A stretch of DNA of 14,318 bases. Origin: Haplosporangium gracile. Its lineage: Eukaryota; Mortierellomycota; Mortierellomycetes; Mortierellales; Mortierellaceae. Position numbers and translations under genes: made by a program. Below the pieces are notes generated by a model. The model made no database searches and had not been told where the DNA came from. It saw nothing but the letters and a program-made list of their open reading frames with translations. Each line of letters begins with the position of its first letter. Position 1 is the first letter of the stretch. The stretch spans positions 1-14,318 of the forward strand of contig JAAAUF010001012.1 of assembly GCA_015499985.1 (NCBI GenBank), written 5' to 3'. Positions 7,101-14,318 of this stretch are shown here, piece after piece.

Positions 7101-7807
7101 TTTTTTCTCTCCGCTCACATTGACTGCGGCGAGTCGAAGAGACAAAGAGATGCGAGGTGAGGGGGACAAGGGAGGAGGAGGAGGAGCAGGAAGAGAAACA
7201 AAAGAGGAGGAGAGGGGGAAGAGGCGAAGGAACATGAGGGAGGGAGCATGGGGGGAAGAAGGGATGTCAAGGCGGGATGGGTTGGACAGGCGGATAGTTG
7301 GGAAAGAAAAGAAGGTCTTGTCCAAATGGTTCACTCTGAGACTATTGCACTCTACCTCGATCTAGTTCAATGTCGCACACCACACCATAGTCCATCCATT
7401 ACTTGCCATCTTGCAGGAATTGTTCCCTACCTCATGGTTTTGTATGCCTAAGCATTTCTCGGATATCCCCCAGGAGAAAATGATAACATGCAGATAGACT
7501 TGTTGTAGCAAACCCGCCGCAAGGGTACTCATTTTTTTTTGTTCTAAGAAAAAGTGAACAATTGCAAAGGACTTTTGAATGACTGATAGCATCGCCCATG
7601 AGCATGCCAAGGGGATGGATGGCTTTTGACTATAGCTTTTGTTCACATTGAACAACACTGCCACATGGCTACCATGGACAAACATATAAAAGTGATTAGG
7701 TGAGAGAAAGACGCGTGTATGGCATTTTGGTATCTAAGGGTTGTTACTATGGAGTATGGAACATATTCAAAACTATCATTGTCGTTGTCTATATCATTTT
7801 TCAAGTC
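7101..7807. other. Region downstream of the RING gene; likely 3'UTR plus purine tract
   Basis: The right part should contain the 3'UTR of the minus-strand RING gene; no clear AATAAA was seen on that strand. A minus-strand frame of about 107 codons (7685-7362) has no recognisable domain and probably lies in this UTR. From about 7125 to 7315 the plus strand is purine-rich and contains a G-quadruplex motif at 7238-7263. No RNA gene was recognised. Confidence 0.45.
7238..7263 (+). other. Canonical G-quadruplex motif 3
   Basis: GGG, GGG, GGGGGG and GGG runs are separated by loops of 1, 5 and 5 bases, within a plus-strand purine tract between the cyclin and RING genes. Confidence 0.75.
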
Positions 7808-10800
7808 CTAATCCCGTCCAAGCCCCAGGTTAGCATACCGCTGGAGACGGTCCTTCTCCTTGGTCAGTTTGGTATTCTGAAGCGTCAATTGCCGAATCAT
7901 CTGTCGAAGATTCGAGTTCTCTTCTGTCAGATGGCCAATGATGCCTGTTGCTCTCGTCAGCTGTTCACGTTCCCAGGTTAGGCCAGGACACGGTGAGATC
8001 AACGGGTTAGGATTCGAGGTCGATGCAGTAACAGTGGGCGCAGAAGCAGAAGCAGAATCGGACACGATTCGACTAGACTGACTACTACCAAACTTTGTCT
8101 TGCTTCGAGTGATTCCATTCTAGTTATTAACAATGTAGAAAAATAAAAGTCAACGATTAATTTCACTGTGTGTCGAAAACAACGAGAAAAAAAAAAAAAA
8201 AAAAGTTCTGCATACCGCACCACTCACACGCCCAACAATAAAAGAAAAAGGCTTTAAAAACAGCGCAGTATCGCAGCAAATTTGCATGTATCATAAAAAA
8301 CATCATACCTTGTGCGGGCGACCAGAGTGAGAAGACGCTGACCGCGCAGATGAAGGACCACCAGAAGAGGGAGGAGTCGACAACGAGGAAGAAGACGATG
8401 CCAAGTTATTGCTGGGCTCCACCATTAAGATATGCTCCAAAATCTCATCAGCTCTCATCCAAAGACCACACCTTGCTCGGGGGCACATCACCATTCGGAA
8501 TTGGCACTGGTCCCGACCATGCTGCAGGGTCTTTTGCATCTCTATCGTCTCTACGCAACCAAACTGCTTGTTGGGACACTCGACTCGGATCTGCGAAATA
8601 AGGTCCGACATCACATGGGCTTTGGGCAGGCGGGGCTGGTATCGAACCACTGTCCGGAATTGTTCTGCTGGCTCTGGCTCTCGTTCTGGCTCTACTTCTT
8701 CAGTACGCGACGACCGAGGCTCTGCTGTTGCTCTCTCCAAAGCTGCTGCGCTCAGTGGCCCTTGATTCTCCGAGAAGGGAATGTCGGACACTCTTGAAGG
8801 CCAAATACGTAGCGACGACTCTTGGCCTTGGGTTGTATTTCTCTCCAATGTCGAAACATCGCGGGTCGATGGTCCGGAGGCGACTGCTTCCTGATCTTGG
8901 ATTACAGTGGTGGCGGCGGCGGCAAGAGGTAAAGGCAAAGGTGGTGGAGAGTTTAGACTTTCTCGGAGTGGTCCAATGGAAGGCGTTGTGACAAGTTGGC
9001 CTTGGTCTGCGCTGTCGACGGCGCTCTCGATAGAAGCAGAAGGAACATCTGCCGGGAGTGACAATAGTGGTGTGGAATCTTCTGCAATTGCGGCAGAAAG
9101 AGGATCTTGAATACTCTCTGGTACAACCGTAGCTTGGATGGAAACTGGAGTGGTGATAGCCATGACTGCACTACCAGCCTGCCCTTCGTCGGCTACAACA
9201 ATTGTTTCGCTCGAAGCAGGCAATTGAGGCGTAGAAACGGATTCAGCCTGCGTTTCAACAATCTCTGTTTCCGCAGGCGAAATAATAGACTCAGCATGGG
9301 CAGCAAGAGTAGGGTGTTCCTCAGGCGCTGTTTCTGACTCGAGTAACGTTACTTCCCGCTCTTCCTCCTCGCCCATCGCTACCACAACTTCCTCCTCTTC
9401 CTCTTCCTCTTCTCCATTCTCCTCCTCTGGCTGCCCTTCGTCGTCCAAAAGAGGGAACCCTGCTGGGAAGCGCTGTCGTGGTCGAGCAGTGGAAGGTGTA
9501 GGTATGGGCGAATCGATGGGCGAAGGACGATCATGGACATTGGGTAGATCGTCATCGGAGAGAAGGACCGAGTTGGATCGGGCGCGGGCCAAAATATCCG
9601 CATCGATTTGCATGTTGGCAATGGTTGTGACTGATCCTTCTGCAGTGACAATGGGGCAGTGAATATCGAGCTCTCGGACCAAAGGAGACGCTCCAGATGA
9701 TCTGGAAGTCCAGACCGACTGAGAAAATTGAAATCCGTAGCCAGACGAGACTCCAGTCGAGTCCCAATCCTGCAGAGTGTCCGGTTGAGATGAAGGCTCT
9801 TGGGTATCGACAGTCGGTCCTTCGGCACGGGTACCTTGACCAATGTTGTTAAGAGGCTTTGCATCTGCAGTGGTCTGAGACGAGCTAGACGAAAACCGCG
9901 CCTCTCCTTCAGCAATGTCGTCCACAAAGCCCTCGGCCCTGCTCTTGCTCTCGGCCCTCGACATCTCGAGATCAAGAGTGGAGCCTGAAAACTCTCCACA
10001 ACCCAAACCGTCGCGTTCCTTGCGGTAACTGACATGGCTCTCTTCCTCCTCTCCCTCGCGCTGGTGGTCGTTCCATGGCTGCTCGTCAAATTCCTCCCTC
10101 TCACCCTCGTCTAGACTATCCAAAGTGCGTTGTTGGTTGGCCTCAATGCTGCTGTCCTCCGTCTCCATAGTTGGCATCTGCAGCGAAAGTGAGTTTCGTT
10201 CCCAATTGGGATGGGTAGATGACCGCTGCGAAAATGGTGTTCCTACTGAGGTTTGGTTTAAGATGCCGTGGGAAAATGTCGACGTGGTCCCATATGAAAG
10301 TGTCGATTCGTTGGAAGGCGACAGTTGAATATCTGACGATGCTGAAGACATTGTCGAGTCGGACACTGAATCGGAAGCACTCATATCACCTTCGTCGTCA
10401 TCGCCGGTCGAGAGTACCAACGGCTCGTCCTGTCTTCCCAAATCAAGTCGAAGGCTCGTAGGTCGCTCCGCCCAAGCAAGCGTTCCCTGCTGCATGGCGT
10501 TGATGATGCTGTTGTCGACATTGCTCCCTGAAGGCCGTTCTTCCTCCGCCGTGTGTAATGGTCCTTGGTGGCGACTGGTCGAATCCTGCGGTCTCTGGTC
10601 GTCCTCGCTTTGTTGAAGGGAAGAAGGGTTTACTACCTGCTCTGGCCGACTTTCAGCGTCATAGCTGATCTGACGGGACCGAGTAGAAGAGGCATTCTGA
10701 CTAGTTTGGCTTTGGCGACTGCTGGGTCGAATGACCGAGGTGTCGATTTGGAGTGTTGACTGTCTCACCATCACGCGTTGAGAATCTTGCTCAGGCTCTT

Positions 10801-12403
10801 GACTCTCACGAGCAGCGTGTTCTTGTCGGTCGCCAGATTGTTCGAGAGAGGTAGATTGCCGGTCTGCCCGCGTTGGCTCTTGCTGCTGCTCGTGGCGTGG
10901 CAACAAAGACCCATGCTGACTAGAACTGTCAGATGCACTGACAGTCGTATTAAAGTTGATTGCCTGTCGCCGGTTCTCCTCCTCTGCTGCGATAATCGAG
11001 GCTGCCCGAGCCGTCAAAGTGCGCAGCAACTCTTCCTGGCTCTCCTGTTCGAGATAGAGACGGCGAATTTGATCTTGCTGCTCATTCGACCGACTTGCGG
11101 TGATGGCATGGGAGTGAGGGACATCGCCGGACTCTTCGGCAGCTGCAGCAGCCGCAGCAGCTCTTTGTCGATTTGCCTGTTCTCGTTCCTGATGAGCCTG
11201 GAGTTGTCGCTGTTGGTATCGCATCCATTCGCTTGGGCGCCGGCCGATCACCGCTGTTGTCGGACTCTGGATCTCCTCGCCATCGTTCATATCAGATATG
11301 TCCTGCTGCCGTGCCTCGAGTCGGTGCTGATGACGCACTACAAACGAAGAACCAGAGGAACTGGATGGGAAGGGAGACATGACGTGACCGCTGTTGCTTT
11401 GATTAAGACGACTTCTCAAGGTTCGGACATGCTCCATTTCGATCTCCTCGTCTTCCTCCTCTCCAATAGCGTCTTCGCGATTCCCTCCTCGGCTACCTCC
11501 TCTGGCACCTCCGTTGGCTGTGAATCTGTCATGCCGCCGGCGTCGTTCCACTCCAGAGACGGGTCTTTCTCCTTGACCTTGGCTGCCGCCTCGCATCCAA
11601 TCAGAAAAGGACAGTGTCGTCGTTGTCGTTTCATCCGATTGACTGACAGGTCGTAGTCGGGTAGGGGTGGGGACCTTAACAAGTTCCTCGATCCTGTCCC
11701 ATCCATGAATGTGGAGTGATGTGCGACACATCGGACACTTTGGCATCTCTCTGCTCTCGAGCAACAATGCAATCCGCTGCTGAATCTGCTGTTGTTGGAG
11801 CAATTGTTGTTGGGCCGGTGAGAAGTGGTTGTAGCTATCGTAAAAGTTGTTGCCAGATGCTCCTGCTCCAGATCGAGGACGAGAGTGGCCCATCCTTGCG
11901 AGCTCGACCATGAACTGCTGCTGCAGATGCGGATGCTGCCCTCCTTGCCCTTCCATCTCGTCGAAGGTCCATTGGCGCTCTTCCTCAGCAGGATAGGCTC
12001 GTCGGAGTTCATTCTGAAGGAGGTCGTCTCCCAGATTCATGACGATCCAGAGTTGGATACACTCGAGACAAAAGACGTGGCAGCAAGGTAGAAAGTGGAC
12101 TGGGTTCTCATAGGGCAGGGTGCAAATAGCGCAGAGTAAGTGAGATGGTACGGACTCGAGAGGGTATAGAGTGACGGTAGAAGAGGAAGACGAAGTGGTG
12201 GTTTTGGACTGTCCCTGTCCTAGGTTCTGTCCTTGTACCATGGATGACGGCATAGGAGACAGAAGGAAGCGGGTATCCTGGCTCAGCAGAGGTGACGAGG
12301 GTGTTGGCATGGCTGCTTTGGCCTCTGCCTCCACTCCTATGCTTGGTCCTGATCGGCGCATTATGCCTGGCGAGCCTTGGTCTAAGGCCCAGTTGGATGC
12401 CAT
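7808..12403 (-). CDS. Giant RING finger / TRAF-type zinc finger / leucine zipper protein, probable E3 ubiquitin ligase (two exons, 1468 aa)
   Basis: Exons are 12403-8309 and 8119-7808, joined in phase 0. The RING ligands are C91, C94, C107, H109, C112, C115, C223 and C226 (C3HC4), with Ile93, Pro224 and Arg227 at the positions usual for E2 contact and the linchpin. About 1000 residues rich in Ser, Gln, Glu and Asp follow, with an Ala run near 420, an acidic Glu block near 990-1015 and no visible fold. A TRAF-type finger sits at 1276-1324 (C-x6-C-x11-H-x4-C, then C-x4-C-x11-H). Exon 2 adds a leucine zipper (about 1414-1462) and ends LGLGRD. An in-frame TGA two codons upstream of the ATG fixes the start unless a 5' intron exists. 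RING plus TRAF finger suggests a NRDP1/TRAF-like ligase; substrate and location are unknown. There is no MATH domain, membrane segment or signal peptide. Confidence 0.9.
8120..8308 (-). other. RING gene intron (189 nt) before the leucine-zipper exon
   Basis: The donor is AAG|GTATGA and the chosen acceptor is AACTAG ending at 8120, preceded by TTGAC and a T-rich stretch. The frame is continuous into a heptad-perfect coiled coil. The intron contains an 18-T run on the sense strand (8187-8204) and a second acceptor, CACACAG ending at 8166, whose use gives an immediate TGA. Confidence 0.85.
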
Positions 12404-12789
12404 TGGTCAGTCAGAGTGCAGGCTATAATTCATAATAAAAAGTGGGAGAGATGCATAGTATTTTTTTGTAAGTTTCAGCTGCTCCTGATAAAATACGCTC
12501 GCTGCAACTGTATGAAGGGTTCAAAAGCGATGGTCTTAACCGCATCGCTCAGAACACAATGCTCAACTGTTCTGTCAAGTTCTTCCATGTCGCCTTGCAA
12601 GTTTAATGCGTAAAAGCAAGTTCGCATTGCCAGCTGCATTCAAAAATAAGGAGAGTACTCACCTTTTGAGTTCAAGGTGTGACAAGGACTCCAGGGGGGC
12701 AAGGAAAAATATAGAGTCCAAACGCAAGAAGGGGCTGATTAAGGGATTATTCAATAGTTCCTCAGCCTTTAGGTCCGTACGGAGCCTAG

Positions 12790-13480
12790 GTAAGAAGAGT
12801 GAGAGGGCGACGAAAAGCAGGAAAGGAGGAAAAGGGTGTGAAAAGTATCCGCCAGTTCAAAAGAAAGAAGAATGAATGGAGAAGCTTCTTTTGGTGATGA
12901 ATGAGAGTTTTCCTGAATGTCGCTTGCTTTTGTTAGACTTGTTTCTCTTGTGATTTTGAATATTGTAGCTGCTGTGGATGGTATAGGAATGAAGAAAACA
13001 ATAGACAGCTGATAGGCAGACGGGTATAAGGATGGTTGGAGAGGCAGATAAAGAGTTGGTTGAACTTGTGGCGAGTTAAAGACAAGGAAAGGCAAAAGCA
13101 AGAAGGGCAAAGGCGGAAGGGAAAGGAGGGTAAAGGTAAAAAGGTAAAGCAAAAGGAAAGTAAAGGAAAGGAGAGAGTGGGCTAAAGGTAAATAAGCGAG
13201 GAAGGGAAAGGAAGAGAGAAGGAAGGAGACAGGAGGAGGAGGAGAAGGAGGAGAAGGAGGGGAGCAAGAGGACGGAGAGAAGAGGAAAAAGAAGGGTCGT
13301 CTGAAGTGGAAAAGTACGTGAGAGTAACGAAAGGAGAGGCAGTGAAGGAAAGGAGGGAGAGAAGGAAAGTGGGAGTGTAAGGGAGATGGGACGAGAGAGA
13401 AAGAGAGAAGTGAGAAAGAGAAAGAGAGATAGACAGAGCTGAGGGGAGTTGAATGTACGAATGTGTCAGAGACAATTACT
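12790..13480 (+). repeat. Long polypurine tract
   Basis: Nearly all bases on the plus strand are A or G, densest at about 13195-13310 and 13380-13430, where GGA/GAA triplets dominate with only a few interrupting pyrimidines. It forms a polypyrimidine tract on the sense strand upstream of the RING gene. Confidence 0.8.
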
Positions 13481-13827
13481 GCCGCCAATGTGAGCCAACC
13501 AGCGATGCCATCCATGCCAGAGCCAAATCCTAACAAGGGAATGAAACGATGATGCATCACAACAGAGATTTGGCTGGCTGAACCATACATAGGTGGTACG
13601 GATGGACACTGAACTAACACCTCTTTTGCAATGCCTTTTTTCTGCTGCACAGACATTATCTCCCTCCAAAACACCGACACAAAACAACTCTCTCTTCCTG
13701 AACTATTTCCATCCAAACATAACCAACGATAAACAAATTACTTGTAGACTGCCGACCTATGCACCAGAGGATAGAAAGAGGAAGATATCAAAGTTCCAGG
13801 GTTGACGAGACATTTGGCATTTTTTAG

Positions 13828-13851
13828 TTGTTGCTGTTGTTGCTGTTGTTG
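13828..13851. repeat. TTGTTGCTG repeat (2.7 copies, 24 nt)
   Basis: A 9-bp unit repeats, reading as CAA/CAG on the minus strand. It could encode Gln or Asn/Ser in a minus-strand frame, but no gene can be shown around it. Confidence 0.65.
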
Positions 13852-13933
13852 ACGAATTTAAATATAGCATTGGCATCGAAGCCTATGCATTCCCGTCTGC
13901 TCAGATGTAGGGCCAAAAGAGCACGTCTTCTTA

Positions 13934-13967
13934 CTCTCTCATGCCCTAAAGTAAGTATGTGAGAGAG
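13934..13967. repeat. 8-bp inverted repeat CTCTCTCA / TGAGAGAG
   Basis: Perfect arms at 13934-13941 and 13960-13967 enclose 18 bases that include a plus-strand donor-like GTAAGTATG (13951). Confidence 0.6.
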
Positions 13968-14182
13968 CAGATTAGCTACATACCATTGCATCCACTTACC
14001 TACTTGCCTGTTTACCATCTACAGTCTGGTCTTGTCCGAATGCATAGATTGGAATCAATGACCCTTTTTTATTTTTTCTTTTGAAATAAATTTCATAGCT
14101 ACACGTACTGACAGATCAAGGATCAAATATGGGTTCTCAGTCATCATTTATTAACAGATCGGGGTCTACTGGCAACATAGGG

Positions 14183-14317
14183 TTACAGGGATGAGATTAT
14201 AGAATCACGATACGCAATTTTCTTTCTCTGGCAAAAAGCCCAAGGGAGACATTTATATTGAAAAAGGCTAATACCAAACTCTTCCAAGAGCCATCCACCA
14301 GTTGCAGTCCGGTCCAC
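14183..14317 (-). CDS. Possible 3' end of an unidentified gene entering from the right edge
   Basis: A minus-strand frame is open from the window edge for 44 codons to a TAA at 14185-14183. It is not low complexity (GGWLLEEFGISLF, then CLPWAF), unlike other spurious frames nearby. No family is recognised and no splice evidence supports it; chance is quite possible. Confidence 0.15.
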   Translation of the reverse strand: MDRTATGGWLLEEFGISLFQYKCLPWAFCQRKKIAYRDSIISSL

Positions 14318-14318
14318 A

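Larger units (their letters stand above)
12404..14318. other. 5' region of the RING gene and right edge; no supported gene
   Basis: About 1.9 kb. The first 400 bases hold AGCGATG/CATCGCT inverted arms (about 12527-12550) and a T-rich run near 12463. From about 12790 to 13480 the plus strand is a nearly continuous purine tract, so the RING sense strand is pyrimidine-rich; the 315-codon minus-strand frame there is low complexity and doubtful. Near 13930-14025 donor- and acceptor-like sites occur on both strands, compatible with a leader intron. No TATA box or tRNA was recognised. Confidence 0.45.

Noticed and set aside
6974..7123. 49-codon plus-strand frame after an A/C-rich leader-like stretch
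   Set aside because: Too short, no domain, and the sequence beyond it is a purine tract with no plausible next exon.
7362..7685. 107-codon minus-strand frame just after the RING gene
   Set aside because: No recognisable motif, no codon preference like the neighbouring genes, and it lies where the RING 3'UTR should be.
7685..7692. TATAAAAG on the plus strand
   Set aside because: No plus-strand gene follows; downstream sequence is antisense to the zipper exon of the RING gene.
10778..11656. 292-codon plus-strand frame rich in Leu, Ser and Arg
   Set aside because: It is antisense to the continuous RING gene exon, has no domain, and is explained by that gene's codon composition.
12769..13716. 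315-codon minus-strand frame
   Set aside because: Its centre is the polypyrimidine tract read as Leu/Ser/Phe/Pro; no domain or conserved motif. It is probably leader or promoter sequence of the RING gene.
13951..14023. Plus-strand intron with GTAAGTATG donor and CTACAG acceptor
   Set aside because: No coding frame on either side; equally good donor-like sites occur on the opposite strand, so orientation cannot be decided.

Overview
The window looks like nuclear DNA of a filamentous fungus, most likely an early-diverging Mucoromycota/Mortierella-type genome. The reasons are small GT-AG introns with CTGAC/CTAAC branch sites, a typical fungal 60S stalk protein P1, a PHO80/PCL-family cyclin and a Ser/Gln-rich giant RING protein. 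The lineage call is inference; no marker here fixes the genus. There is no bacterial operon structure, CRISPR array, rRNA, recognisable tRNA or mobile element.

Three genes are well supported. (1) RPP1, the acidic ribosomal stalk protein P1 (222-1269, +): three exons, 107 aa. (2) A PHO85-type (PCL/PHO80 family) cyclin (2042-4706, -): two coding exons separated by a 1.05 kb intron, 536 aa. (3) A very large RING / TRAF-type zinc-finger / leucine-zipper protein (7808-12403, -): two exons, 1468 aa, a probable E3 ubiquitin ligase. RPP1 and the cyclin gene are convergent. The cyclin and RING genes are in tandem on the minus strand, about 3.1 kb apart.

The other sequence is 1-221 (RPP1 promoter), 1270-2041 (shared 3' region), 4707-7807 (long 5' region of the cyclin gene plus the 3' end of the RING gene) and 12404-14318 (5' region of the RING gene, possibly a fragment of another gene at the right edge). 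Upstream of both minus-strand genes the plus strand is strikingly purine-rich, so the sense strand of those genes is pyrimidine-rich. These spacers also carry three canonical G-quadruplex motifs, a GATA-containing tandem repeat, a TTTGACC triplet and several small palindromes.

The most notable theme is optional protein ends controlled by splice-site choice. In RPP1 a nearer acceptor would replace the invariant LFD tail with AM-stop. In the RING gene a nearer acceptor, or intron retention, stops the protein before its leucine zipper. In the cyclin gene an ATG in excellent context inside the intron, 31 bases before the acceptor, would give an N-terminally shortened cyclin. The second theme is domains opened by large insertions: a RING with 107 residues between its sixth and seventh metal ligands, and a cyclin box split by about 140 low-complexity residues. 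The three genes share no obvious pathway; translation, cell-cycle/nutrient signalling and ubiquitylation simply lie next to each other.
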